Positions 8,704 through 16,548 are shown, counted from the first letter of the stretch. The stretch: 32,071 nucleotides of DNA from Gammaproteobacteria bacterium (GCA_018820395.1 JAHJOG010000250.1:1-32071), one strand, 5' to 3'. Program-made: numbers and translations. The notes: generated by a model not told the origin, from the letters alone.

Positions 8704-8811
8704 ACAGCCCGAGCGTGGTCTGAGAAAAACGTCCAGTACGCGCCAGGAGAGGCCCTACAGTGCTCTTTCAAGGGCGCGCATACCGACCGCCGAAGATACA
8801 AGGAACGCTCA

Positions 8812-8937
8812 ATGGAACTACGAATTACCGCCAAATTGCTTAGCAATGAGGCATTCCAAAAACTTCAGTCTGGAGTAATTCGTGGCAGCCATCAAGGCAT
8901 CCTCGCGCGTCAGCGCGCTCTCATCTCATCGGGTTAA
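8812..8937 (+). CDS. Possible 41-aa leader peptide overlapping the alpA start
   Basis: ATG at 8812 with an AAGGA ribosome site 7-8 nt upstream, ending at TAA 8937, inside the alpA-like gene in another frame. Its ribosome site is better than that of the alpA GTG at 8882, which suggests a leader that couples translation into alpA. It could also be chance; the sequence has no recognisable features. Confidence 0.25.
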   Translation: MELRITAKLLSNEAFQKLQSGVIRGSHQGILARQRALISSG

Positions 8938-9190
8938 ATCCGCCGCAACACAGACGCTCGACGCGAGCCGGCCGGTCGTTAAGCGCCAACCTATCGAGGT
9001 GGCGCGCAATCCGTCAGCCCTGCTCAAGGCATCAACAATCATCGCGTTGATGGGGGTGAGCCGCTCTCACTTCTACGCGCTCGTTGCTGCCGGCAGATTT
9101 CCGAAAGCATCAGTTCGCCTGTCGGCTAAATGCGTCCGCTGGCGAGCGGGTAACGTGACCGCCTGGCTTGACGCCCAGGGAGCCGCGTGA
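8882..9190 (+). CDS. AlpA-family helix-turn-helix regulator / excisionase-like protein
   Basis: 102 aa from a GTG start. The conserved part is the C-terminal half: LLKASTIIALMGVSRSHFYALVAAGRFP, then a basic strand and V-R-W-x(5)-V-T-A-W. This is the AlpA/HTH_17 winged helix-turn-helix. AlpA proteins activate integrases of CP4-57-like elements or act as recombination directionality factors. The first 45 residues are longer than usual and look unstructured, and no later start codon lies ahead of the domain, so GTG 8882 stands with reservation. It is the first gene of a tightly overlapping operon (its TGA is shared with the next ATG). Confidence 0.8.
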   Translation: MAAIKASSRVSALSSHRVKSAATQTLDASRPVVKRQPIEVARNPSALLKASTIIALMGVSRSHFYALVAAGRFPKASVRLSAKCVRWRAGNVTAWLDAQGAA

Positions 9191-9606
9191 TGACCGCGCC
9201 GAAAGCCGAGCGCAGCGGGAAGCCGCGTGCCATGCCCGCAATCAATATCGGTTGCTGGCCTGTCGCCCCATACGAGCAGCGGGCAGTTGAGGCACTGCTT
9301 GAAGGCCCGAAGATGCGCCACGACCTCGACTCCATCGTCGGCTGCGAGAACTCGCCCGACGTGATCATGCGTGCCAGCCGCGAGTTCGGTTTCAGGATCG
9401 AGTGCGAGAGAGTCCGCATGCTGAACCGTGATCGCCGCCCGTGCTTTCCCGGCCGCTACTACCTCACGCCCGAGCAGCGAGACCGCGCGCTGTTGCTGCG
9501 GCGCGAAGCCCTGGCGGCGCGAAAGCTGCCTGAGGCCACGATGCCCAGTGCCACGGCGCCGAAACGCCCCAGCGGGCCGCAACGCAAGCGGAAGGGGTGG
9601 AAATGA
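9190..9606 (+). CDS. Predicted winged-helix DNA-binding protein of the element
   Basis: 138 aa from the ATG at 9190, which overlaps the alpA stop (TGATG); GTG 9187 in the same frame is possible. The middle segment reads VEALLEGPKMRHDLDSIVGC, followed by a recognition-helix-like SPDVIMRASREFG and a two-strand wing (FRIECERVR ... CFPGRYYLT). This is the pattern of winged-helix proteins found beside relaxases in proteobacterial elements. The C-terminus is very basic (PQRKRKGWK). A role at the origin of transfer or in regulating the operon is plausible but inferred. Confidence 0.6.
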   Translation: MTAPKAERSGKPRAMPAINIGCWPVAPYEQRAVEALLEGPKMRHDLDSIVGCENSPDVIMRASREFGFRIECERVRMLNRDRRPCFPGRYYLTPEQRDRALLLRREALAARKLPEATMPSATAPKRPSGPQRKRKGWK

Positions 9607-10493
9607 CGGTAGCTGATGGTCTCCACGCCGGCCATCTTCAGCCCACGCGCACGACGTTCATGTCTAGACGCGGGCTGAAATACAAGACCGGCGGCAAGTT
9701 CGCGCATGTGAACCGCTCGATCGTCAAGGCGGCAGCGGGCCACAACACGCGCGAGAGCATCAAGGACTTCGATGCCTATCCCCACATCGATTGCACGCGC
9801 ACGCACTTGAACGAGTACCTTATCGGGCCGCGCAGCGCGGTAGGGATCGCGGAGGCCGTCGATGAGTTGATCCGGGAAACGGGGCACAACCCCGACACGT
9901 ACCGACTGGATGGGGTGCGTGTGATGGAGGTTCTTTGCAGCCTGCCGCCCACCTTTGAGGGCGACCAAGGCGCCTACTTCCGGGATTGTGTGAGTTGGGC
10001 CGGAAGTCGATATGGAGGGCATGACAACATCGTGAGCGCCATCGCGCATCACGACGAAGGAGCACCGCACGTCCACATCCTTCTGGTGCCACGGATGGAC
10101 GGGAACATGCGCGGTGGAAAGTTCGCCGACACCAGGCGCAACGCGCTGATTGCCGACCAAGCCGACTTCCGCGCCGTTGTGGCAGGGCCGCATGGTCTGT
10201 GTCTGCCAGCCCAGGCGATGGCCGATGAAGAGCGGCGAGCCCTCGCGGCGCGGGTGGTGGCTGTCATGATGCGCGAGGCCGACCCGGCGACCAAGAGCCG
10301 GGGATGGGCCTGGATTCGCCAAGCCATCGAGGCCGACCCTGAGGGCGCGGCAGCGTACTTCGGCGAAGAGGGCGAGAAGTCCTATGACTTCGATTCCCGA
10401 AAAATGGGCGAAGTCATATCCTGTGGACTTCTCTCTCCGCTGCCTACTTTTTCAGCAGCTCCATCCGGGGTGCCGGAGAGGGTAGAGCGATGA
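9603..10493 (+). CDS. MobV/Pre-type relaxase (plasmid recombination family), short form
   Basis: 296 aa from the ATG at 9603, which overlaps the previous TGA; the GTG at 9597 is less likely. MobV relaxases nick the origin of transfer and stay covalently attached to the DNA. Visible hallmarks are an HN-x-R motif (AAGHNTRES), the NEYLIG segment and the metal-binding HHDEGAPHVH at His149-His158, in the expected order. The protein ends soon after the relaxase domain, whereas many MobV proteins run to 400-500 aa with a coiled-coil tail. It may rely on the small co-transcribed proteins for accessory functions. The last 40 codons contain a strong inverted repeat. Confidence 0.82.
   Translation: MTVADGLHAGHLQPTRTTFMSRRGLKYKTGGKFAHVNRSIVKAAAGHNTRESIKDFDAYPHIDCTRTHLNEYLIGPRSAVGIAEAVDELIRETGHNPDTYRLDGVRVMEVLCSLPPTFEGDQGAYFRDCVSWAGSRYGGHDNIVSAIAHHDEGAPHVHILLVPRMDGNMRGGKFADTRRNALIADQADFRAVVAGPHGLCLPAQAMADEERRALAARVVAVMMREADPATKSRGWAWIRQAIEADPEGAAAYFGEEGEKSYDFDSRKMGEVISCGLLSPLPTFSAAPSGVPERVER
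10383..10418. repeat. 10-bp perfect inverted repeat in the 3' end of the relaxase gene
   Basis: TATGACTTCG (10383-10392) and CGAAGTCATA (10409-10418) with a 16-nt loop. A further GACTTC at 10426-10431 can pair with the second arm. Candidate origin-of-transfer hairpin or mRNA structure; MobV origins normally lie upstream of mob, so this remains open. Confidence 0.4.
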
Positions 10494-10735
10494 AAGCGAC
10501 CGACGCATTCCTGCTGCTAGACGCTGCCGGCCTGACCGTCCGCGCTCAAGGTGGCCGCCTTGTGGTGGAGCCGACCACGCTGCTGCGTCACGAGCTGCGC
10601 ACCCTCGCATGGGACCATCGTGCTGCCCTGCTGGCATTGGCCCGCGATGCCGAGGACCGCGCGGCTCTGGTCGTAAAGACCGCAAGGCGCCATGCCAGCG
10701 AGGTCCAGCGCCTGCACCCAGAGGATCGATCATGA
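10490..10735 (+). CDS. 81-aa protein resembling a TubC-N-type docking fold
   Basis: Starts at an ATG overlapping the relaxase stop (ATGA). The sequence follows the TubC_N pattern: a helix (LLLDAAGLTV), a hairpin (AQGGRLVVEP), then helices (LRHELRTLAWDHRAALLAL). Such mini-domains are known from polyketide/NRPS docking and also occur alone next to mobile-element primases and relaxases. A protein-protein adaptor role is plausible. Assignment is by pattern only. Confidence 0.55.
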   Translation: MKATDAFLLLDAAGLTVRAQGGRLVVEPTTLLRHELRTLAWDHRAALLALARDAEDRAALVVKTARRHASEVQRLHPEDRS

Positions 10736-10944
10736 CCGCATGGTTGCGCGGCCTGCTGCGCGACAACGCAGAGATGATTGCCCAGGTTTCGGCCGGGTCA
10801 ACGCCAGGCCGCACTCAACTTCTCGATGTCGTTGACAGTGAGGCCGCCAAATTGGTGGCCGAGCCCCACGCCATCCGCCGCCATCCCTTCAGCAATCTTG
10901 AACGCCGACCGGAGTACACCGTTCGACAAGGAGAACCGACGTGA
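10732..10944 (+). CDS. 70-aa hypothetical protein of the mobility operon
   Basis: The ATG at 10732 overlaps the preceding TGA (ATGA) and fixes the start; the frame is open upstream but a longer version would run through the previous gene. The protein begins MTAWLRGLLRDNAEMIAQV and has no recognised domain. Its TGA overlaps the next GTG. Existence is supported mainly by the unbroken overlap chain. Confidence 0.55.
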   Translation: MTAWLRGLLRDNAEMIAQVSAGSTPGRTQLLDVVDSEAAKLVAEPHAIRRHPFSNLERRPEYTVRQGEPT

Positions 10945-11216
10945 TTAGAGACAGGCTCGATCCCAATGTCAGAACCGCTGCCAATCGAATGGCCTCAGAC
11001 CTTGCGCGACCCGCGACGACCGCACTCGCACTGCGATTGCGCGCGCGAGCCAAACAGTTGGCTAATGAGGGGATGCAGCCTGATGAAATCATCGAGGCGA
11101 TTTCTCGGGAGGCCCAGAACGTCCGGGTTCGCGTCTTGGCCAACGGGTCCACTGACACTCACACGGAAACCCCCCCTATACAGGTGCGTGCGGGCGGGCG
11201 CGAGACCAAATTTTAG
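10941..11216 (+). CDS. 91-aa hypothetical protein, last gene of the mobility operon
   Basis: GTG start overlapping the preceding stop (GTGA), with AAGGAGAA ideally placed upstream. The protein is mostly helical and basic (ATTALALRLRARAKQLANEG, then DEIIEAISREAQN), a shape common in small DNA-binding accessory proteins. No family is recognised. A 7-bp inverted repeat (TTTAGCG/CGCTAAA, 11212-11246) spans its stop, but no T-run follows it. Confidence 0.6.
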   Translation: MIRDRLDPNVRTAANRMASDLARPATTALALRLRARAKQLANEGMQPDEIIEAISREAQNVRVRVLANGSTDTHTETPPIQVRAGGRETKF

Positions 11217-11671
11217 CGGTAGACCCTGAGGACCCAATTCGCTAAAGCGCGAGGCGGTATCGCTTGCCTGTGCTCGCACCACGCTTGCCCATATGCCCCC
11301 CAAGCCCATGCCTAGCTCGCAGCGGACCGGCGACCCCTCACTGTCTGTGACATACAACTGCCGGTCGCGTTGATGGCGTCGCCAGCAGATCCACTCGCAA
11401 AGCCGATTGCGGGCCTCTTGGGACGCCCTCAGAACCTGGCGCCACACCTGAGGTCAGTCTTTTGGCTGTCCAAGTTCGGCTGCCTGTATGCCCCGCTCAT
11501 AGGATCATTCGCACTTTTGTCGAAGCCACCCGAAAGCGATAGTACAGGGCATCGCTAACAGTTGGGCAATCAATACCCGTTCCTGCTGGAAGACCAATGA
11601 TCGAGACGGGTTTATGGGATTGGGATGCTGCGCTCTATGGCAATCAGCTAGGCGGCGACAGCCGCATATCG
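11217..11671. other. Gene-free junction between mobility operon and cargo
   Basis: 455 bp between the end of the plus-strand operon and the stop of the convergent cargo block. Short ORFs here (such as one at 11370-11558) lack ribosome sites and recognisable sequence. I see no terminator with a convincing T-run. Confidence 0.5.
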
Positions 11672-12769
11672 TCAGAACAGCTTCAACTCTCGGCGATATT
11701 CCTGGCGCAGCCCTTCTGCCCCGTACTTAGCAACCTCGTGATTGAGGTGTGATGGGACGAGCGCGCCGTCGCTCATTTCCTCGACCTGGAGGAACTTAAG
11801 TACGATGTTTGCGATAACACCGGCTGTCAAAATTTCGTTCCTGCGCTGCGCGGCGTCTTGGAACGCTGTGGCGACCGTTTGGTAGACCTCTAGGATGCGC
11901 CTGTCTGAAGTCTTTTCTGTAGGCGCGAGTCCACCGCCGGAGGCAGCTGCGATGCGACGGTAGCCGTCGACGATCAGCCGGCTCGCCAAACCCTGCGCGT
12001 GCTCCAAAACATTGCTCGGCTGCGCACTCGCAGATTTCGCCGAATGCCTGGGCCCGAGCCCAAACGCAGGCTGGGCATGGCGGTAGCCATTTGAGGGAGG
12101 CGTTCTGCTGACGCGTGCGCCCTTAAAGCGCAGGCGAATCAATAGGATTCGAAGACCAATGGTGATCACGAGCGCCCCGAATGCAAGCTGCGCTTCATGA
12201 CCGCCCACCATCTTTCCGTATAAGTCGCTCCAGGATTCGATCCAGTTCGCGGTCGACCTCGGCATGAGCGTCGTCGGCGCCGCCTCCGGTGCGGCCGTCG
12301 GAATTTCGACTGCGACCGTTGCTGCTTGATTCACTTTGATGGACTGGTCCTGCGCACTTTTTCCTGAGGACGTCGGGGGCGCACGGGTCGGCTTGGGAGT
12401 CGACAGTTCCATGTGGTGGTTCACTACGACATCCTTCGCTGAAACACCTGTAATTGCCGTGTCCGGCGATGTCGTTTGCTTGCCTCCGCAAGGCTGCCAC
12501 TTCTTCTCAAAGCCGTACTGCCGGTCGTTTCCCCAGCACCAGCCAGCGAGTGCCACGCGCGCGCCCAAAGCATCCCTTTGGTCGCACGCCATCATGGTGG
12601 CTGGATCGTCCCCTGATCCGCCGCGGCATCGTTCGTTTAGGACATCCACTTGACTTATCAACGTCTGAACGGTCCTAGGCGGCGTGGCTGCCCAAGTGAA
12701 CGACATTCCAGCGATCGTGGCCGCTAACAGCGCCGTGAGTGAAAGACATCGCGCTGCGCTATTGGTCAT
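11672..12769 (-). CDS. Membrane-anchored protein with periplasmic Cys-rich segment and cytoplasmic helical tail
   Basis: 365 aa with the start placed at 12769, which yields a classic signal peptide (MTNSAARCLSLTALLAATIA ... WAA); an in-frame ATG at 12829 and an open frame to 13189 also exist. The mature N-part has the pattern LNERC-x(14)-ACDQRD...GWCWG...W-x-PC, four Cys resembling small periplasmic phage/proteobacterial proteins with LprI-like spacing. A Pro/Thr-rich linker follows, then one transmembrane helix (AQLAFGALVITIGLRILLIR) and a cytoplasmic helical domain of about 140 residues. I do not recognise the full protein. An envelope sensor or effector linking periplasm to cytoplasm is conceivable but unproven. 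Confidence 0.6.
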   Translation of the reverse strand: MTNSAARCLSLTALLAATIAGMSFTWAATPPRTVQTLISQVDVLNERCRGGSGDDPATMMACDQRDALGARVALAGWCWGNDRQYGFEKKWQPCGGKQTTSPDTAITGVSAKDVVVNHHMELSTPKPTRAPPTSSGKSAQDQSIKVNQAATVAVEIPTAAPEAAPTTLMPRSTANWIESWSDLYGKMVGGHEAQLAFGALVITIGLRILLIRLRFKGARVSRTPPSNGYRHAQPAFGLGPRHSAKSASAQPSNVLEHAQGLASRLIVDGYRRIAAASGGGLAPTEKTSDRRILEVYQTVATAFQDAAQRRNEILTAGVIANIVLKFLQVEEMSDGALVPSHLNHEVAKYGAEGLRQEYRRELKLF

Positions 12770-13121
12770 TTCCTTCTTGGGCTTATTCACAGTTGGCCAC
12801 TGGGCGCGGCCAAATGTTGGGTTGCTCATCGCAAGTTTAATTGACTGGGCATTTTTGAAAGGGTCTAGCCGCGAAGGCAATCCACATATCCGTGCCGAAT
12901 GTCCGATTCGTACAGATCCGGATGTGCGTTGACCTCGAGGAGGCTTGAGCTCTCCGCCTGCCTCGTCTGCTTGGCCGACCGGCCGACCTACAGGGGCCAG
13001 TAGTAAATCGGTCGTACGGCCTGCGGCGATATCCGCCGCGATCGCTTTATGCAGCGCCGGACCAGTTTGGTCGCAGTGCAAGCAGCTAAAAATGCTCGGA
13101 CGGGGGCGTTGCCGGTTGAGT
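12770..13121. other. No gene recognised
   Basis: 352 bp upstream of the membrane-anchored protein gene. The same minus-strand frame stays open to 13189, but this stretch encodes nothing recognisable and shows no ribosome site for a longer form. It probably holds the promoter of that gene; no clear boxes were found. Confidence 0.4.
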
Positions 13122-13428
13122 TCATTGCCGAACAGGTGAGCTTGGCAGCAACCGAAAGTCAACGGCGATTGACTGCCTGGCGCGGTCACTCAGGCTTGAG
13201 CTAATAAGGTCTCCGCTGCTCTCACCGTTGCCGGAGAAGTCAAAACGACGCGCACGCGCATCCGTGCTTGGCCAAAGAATCGAGCAATGGCTGGAAGCCC
13301 TGTCGCGTCGAGCATCCACCTCCGTGGAGGGCCAAAACTTTCGCGACGCCGTCAGGTCCGATTCGATTGACGGAACCGTAAAGCATGGCGCCTCGAAATG
13401 GAACCTGGAATTCGGCAGTATCAGTCAC
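13122..13428 (-). pseudogene. Frameshifted remnant of an alpha/beta hydrolase
   Basis: One frame encodes LALHGGGCSTRQGFQPLLDS and LAKHGCACASF before a TGA. The next frame continues directly with DFSGNGESSGDL and SSSLSDRARQS. Together these read as the N-terminal third of an alpha/beta hydrolase: the oxyanion-hole HGGG, then the SFDFSGxGxSSG strand-turn. Removing one T from the TTTT run near 13246-13249 would restore the frame. The reconstructed sequence also stops before any nucleophile GxSxG, so the gene is both frameshifted and truncated. No good ATG start precedes it (a GTG lies at 13428). Confidence 0.6.
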
Positions 13429-13561
13429 AGGGTCTAGCTTTAGTTCGGATCGAGCCTGAATGTCGGGTCTTGGCCGTTGCCGGCCGGCCTGCCGCATCTG
13501 CCCTGGCCGGCCGCAACTGATTCGGGCCTGGCGCTCACACCGGTGCCATGCGGCGTACCGG

Positions 13562-14248
13562 CTATGCACTACCTCGGTCCTGCAGAGTGGCGGCTCTGGC
13601 CTTTGGTGACTTCAGTTGGTACGGTCGGCCCGTTGACGGCACAAAGGCTCCCTTTACCTCGAGCCACCCATAGGCGTCTTCGGGGTACAGCGAGGACCAA
13701 GAGACCGTCTCGGGCATATTCAGCTTTGGACCGGTGCGCGAGACAAAGAGCTGCTCGATCTGCCCAGTACGGCCGATCAACTTCTCGCAAACCCACACCT
13801 TTGAGAGACGCGGATCCAATGTCGTGGCGACTCGGCAAACCTTGTCTTGAGTGGACTCCTTGTAGGCGAACTCACTTGTGTATCTGTGCAGCGCGATGTC
13901 GGCGTCGGCGAAGTGCGCTAACTCTGAGGCTAGCTCACAGATGAGGTGAGCATTCATGGCAAGACCGTTTGCACGCCCGATGCGGAACTGAGCCCTATAG
14001 CCAGTTGTGGCGTTGAAGAACCAATCAAAGAGCGACTTTTCGAGCTGAAACTGAACCACGCCACGGAGGTCGTTCGAGTCACGGCCGGATTCATCCAGCC
14101 CAAATCTCGCGCTGCTGCTCTCGAGTGCTACGCGGAGAGCGTTGCGGACCGATCCAACTAGCCCTTGCCAAGGCGGAGCCTGCCTCAGATGCTTAGCTCG
14201 CTCGGGATCAGGCGCGTCAAACTCACTTAGCGTCCAAAGAATCGACAT
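13562..14248 (-). CDS. 228-aa cargo protein of unknown function
   Basis: The start at 14248 has GGAG 5 nt upstream; an ATG nine codons earlier is less well placed. The protein is soluble, mixed alpha/beta and Trp-rich (SLFDWFFNATTGYRAQFRIG; VSWSSLYPEDAYGWLEVKG), with no signal peptide or membrane helix. The central SELAHFADADIALHRYT segment is Asp/His-rich, but I cannot match it to a known catalytic motif. It is minus-strand cargo with no close partner. Base composition looks lower in GC than the flanking host genes, consistent with acquisition. Confidence 0.6.
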   Translation of the reverse strand: MSILWTLSEFDAPDPERAKHLRQAPPWQGLVGSVRNALRVALESSSARFGLDESGRDSNDLRGVVQFQLEKSLFDWFFNATTGYRAQFRIGRANGLAMNAHLICELASELAHFADADIALHRYTSEFAYKESTQDKVCRVATTLDPRLSKVWVCEKLIGRTGQIEQLFVSRTGPKLNMPETVSWSSLYPEDAYGWLEVKGAFVPSTGRPYQLKSPKARAATLQDRGSA

Positions 14249-14616
14249 CCGCTCTCCGCGACTATGGCGCACCAACGGTGAAGCTCAGCAGCACCCGCAG
14301 GCGAACACTGGGAAGTCCTTTAGATCGGTTTGTGACGCTGCCATCGTGCGCTCCCTGGCAGATTCTGACTCATCGCCGATTGACCGGTCATGGCCGAATG
14401 CTGCCACAGGAGTGACGGCCCGTCAGGGCCTAAGCGGAAAAGTACGGTGTTCGTGGAAACGGACCTTCGTCGGGCTCGGTCTCGATTCGGCAGCACTGAA
14501 TACGAACCGCCTCGCCTGCCGAACGGTTGCCAATGGCTGTCATTCTTCGGCTGGGGGGGGCCCTGACAATTACGAGCACCATCCCCATGATGGGGATGAT
14601 GCGCCCCCATAGACGA
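14249..14616. other. Intergenic region with a 19-bp palindrome
   Basis: 368 bp without a supportable gene. At 14580-14598, CATCCCCAT and ATGGGGATG are separated by a single G, a 9-1-9 perfect palindrome. It lies 18 bp past the stop of the 4-TM gene and about 330 bp upstream of the 228-aa gene. It could be an operator or, less likely, a hairpin terminator, since no T-run follows. Confidence 0.45.
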
Positions 14617-15048
14617 TCACGAAGCGCTTGTCGCGGGCCCGACCTGTCCTAAAGCACGCGCAACAATCAAAGCAAGGAAGGCTGCAAGCCACGCGTAATA
14701 GCCAGGCAGACTTAGTAACCCTTGCAACTTTGCTTCAGGGCTTAACGAATAAAGTCCCACGTACATGTTCAACAAGAAGGCGATGCCGAGCGTTGTGTGC
14801 GAAGGCTTCCCCGTATGCCTATCAGAATCGATGACATAAATGAACTCGCGGAGGATGAGAACGTTGGAACACAAGCTGAGGATGTGCAGAGGGAAGAACA
14901 GCGAAAACGGGATTAGGAGGGCACCTATTGCGGAGCGAATTAGAAGCTCGTAACCTCTCATGGACGCTCCGGAAAGCGTTGGCACAGTTGGCAACACTAG
15001 GCTCACAAGCCAAAAAATCAGTGCAGCGATTTGCCATCGTTTGTTCAT
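14617..15048 (-). CDS. Small four-helix integral membrane protein
   Basis: 143 aa from the ATG at 15048 (GAGAG ribosome site; MNKRW fits an N-terminal basic cap). The frame is open to 15120, but the extra residues look non-coding. Four hydrophobic segments are visible: IAALIFWLVSLVLPTV, LLIRSAIGALLIPFSLFFPL through ILSLCSNVLIL, LGIAFLLNMYVGLYSL and YYAWLAAFLALIVARAL. It has no recognised family. Its codon use is clearly less GC-rich than host genes. Small multi-pass proteins are frequent in element-borne defence or immunity pairs, but nothing here proves such a role. Confidence 0.6.
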   Translation of the reverse strand: MNKRWQIAALIFWLVSLVLPTVPTLSGASMRGYELLIRSAIGALLIPFSLFFPLHILSLCSNVLILREFIYVIDSDRHTGKPSHTTLGIAFLLNMYVGLYSLSPEAKLQGLLSLPGYYAWLAAFLALIVARALGQVGPATSAS

Positions 15049-15354
15049 ATTGCTCTCAACATTAGCATTCCAGACGCTACGTTTCGGCAAGCTCGGTCTT
15101 CGTATGCTCAGAAAAGCCACACCCGGTCAGCCAGAGCGCGCAACCTAGCTAACTTCTGCATCTTCACAGTCTCGCCGAAAGGTCAGCCTTTTTGATATAG
15201 ACCAACACAACCCTTGTTGGACAAACTGTGACGTCGTGGCGAACTTCCGCTTTTGGCCGGATTCTGTCAGGGACGTAGCCGTCGCTGCAACCACGGCCAG
15301 TTGTTTCACGCGCATGCTCCTCCTTCGGGTTTATATGAAGATGAACCGATAAGC
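15049..15354. other. No gene recognised
   Basis: 306 bp between the 4-TM gene start and the stop of the DUF2806-like gene. It is relatively AT-rich with no supported ORF. It presumably contains the promoter for the 4-TM gene; I could not assign boxes. Confidence 0.4.
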
Positions 15355-16329
15355 CTATGCCGGGTCAGCGTCCCTATCCCAGAGAATGTGAGCGCCCTGA
15401 CCTTGTCGGCAAAGCTGAATAAGCTTCAATTTCGGCTTTGGTAAGCGAAGTGCTGCGGCGCGCAAATTTTTTTCATAGTCGGGCTTTGGGAGCAGCGCAC
15501 CAATTTCTCTTCCGATGCGAGTGAAATTGATGTGTATCCACTGGGACCTGTGATTTTTTTCAAACATGACCGTTACGAAAAAGTCCTCAGCAGCGAACGG
15601 AGTCCAGGCTGCAAAGTTCTCATAGACAGGCTTGAAATCGGGAGGGTATTGAGCGGTTGTGTCAGCGGCCATGAATCCCGCCTCAACGAGTCGCTTCCAG
15701 ACGGAATAGCCCTCGCCCAATTGCCAAAATGGCCCGTGATCGACCGCACCGCCGACGCTATACGACCAAGCCGTCAGAAAATCTTCCGCGGTCTTCTGGT
15801 CAAGTTCGCTAACGGCGCGGAGGGTAGCGAGCCCAAATGCCCCCGGTCGGACGATTTGGCCTGCAAGGATGCGTCCGAACATGTCCCGCATCCGGTCCGA
15901 CGACGCATCGTCCGCAAATCGGAGGAAAGTGTTCAGCCAATCGGCGTCCGGATCTGCTGCTGCCTCGCCTTCATTGGTCGCTGCGGTCTGCTGAAGGTGA
16001 TCCGCCGCGCTGTTTGCGACTGCTATCCGGTTCTGCACCTTCCGAAGCTGAGTCGGTAGGTAAATTGCCGCAGCCGCCTCCAACACCGCAGGGTCACCGG
16101 CAGCTTTTTCGGCAACAACCTGCGAGATTCGAGCTGCGGTCAGCGACCGGGCCGAAGTTACGTCCTCGATTTGTTGCGTGACCTGCTTCAATTTTGCAAT
16201 CGGCACCCCTGCAAGACCGCCGAACAGATCCGCAAGGACCTTCATGAAAGACTTGCGAATGGGCTCTGGCACGCCAGTCAGTGCACTGGTCACAATTCCC
16301 AAGCCTGACGACTCCTCCACATCGCTCAT
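15355..16329 (-). CDS. DUF2806-like protein
   Basis: 324 aa. The diagnostic stretch is DWLNTFLRFADDASSDRMRD, followed by MFGRILAGQIVRPGAFGLAT and LRAVSELDQKTAEDFL. It closely follows the DUF2806 pattern (DWLxxFxxxAxxVSDExMQxLWGxILAGE, then PGSxSLRTL, then A-E-x-F). The N-terminus is an amphipathic helical region with a Gly-rich hydrophobic patch (LADLFGGLAGVP). DUF2806 proteins are scattered in accessory regions, and their molecular role is unknown to me. The family is recalled by pattern, not searched. It sits in the minus-strand cargo with its own upstream gap of 219 bp. Confidence 0.7.
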   Translation of the reverse strand: MSDVEESSGLGIVTSALTGVPEPIRKSFMKVLADLFGGLAGVPIAKLKQVTQQIEDVTSARSLTAARISQVVAEKAAGDPAVLEAAAAIYLPTQLRKVQNRIAVANSAADHLQQTAATNEGEAAADPDADWLNTFLRFADDASSDRMRDMFGRILAGQIVRPGAFGLATLRAVSELDQKTAEDFLTAWSYSVGGAVDHGPFWQLGEGYSVWKRLVEAGFMAADTTAQYPPDFKPVYENFAAWTPFAAEDFFVTVMFEKNHRSQWIHINFTRIGREIGALLPKPDYEKNLRAAALRLPKPKLKLIQLCRQGQGAHILWDRDADPA

Positions 16330-16548
16330 CGTTCACCTCGCGTTGTTCTGGCAAGAATGTACTCCGACGCTCGGCCAGTTGCTGCGCACTCGACCGCGTC
16401 GCTCTAGTCTGGTCAACTGATCGCATAGGCGACGCTCCCCTGACCAGATTTTCTACAGCGCGATTTTCTTCTCCAATCTGCACGGTCTTGCCGGCGAGGC
16501 TCGACGACGGGCTCTCCTTGAAGCGCGCTTATCCCTACGTATACAGAC

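Noticed and set aside
8630..8878. 82-codon ORF between the terminator and alpA
   Set aside because: It runs through a strong intrinsic terminator hairpin, starts inside the preceding gene and has no ribosome site.
12829..13189. Longer N-terminus for the membrane-anchored cargo protein
   Set aside because: The extension has no ribosome site and would bury a clean signal peptide; the 12829 ATG is kept only as an alternative.
14320..14610. 96-codon minus-strand ORF between cargo genes
   Set aside because: Starts inside the palindrome, His/Arg/Pro-rich without any domain, no ribosome site.
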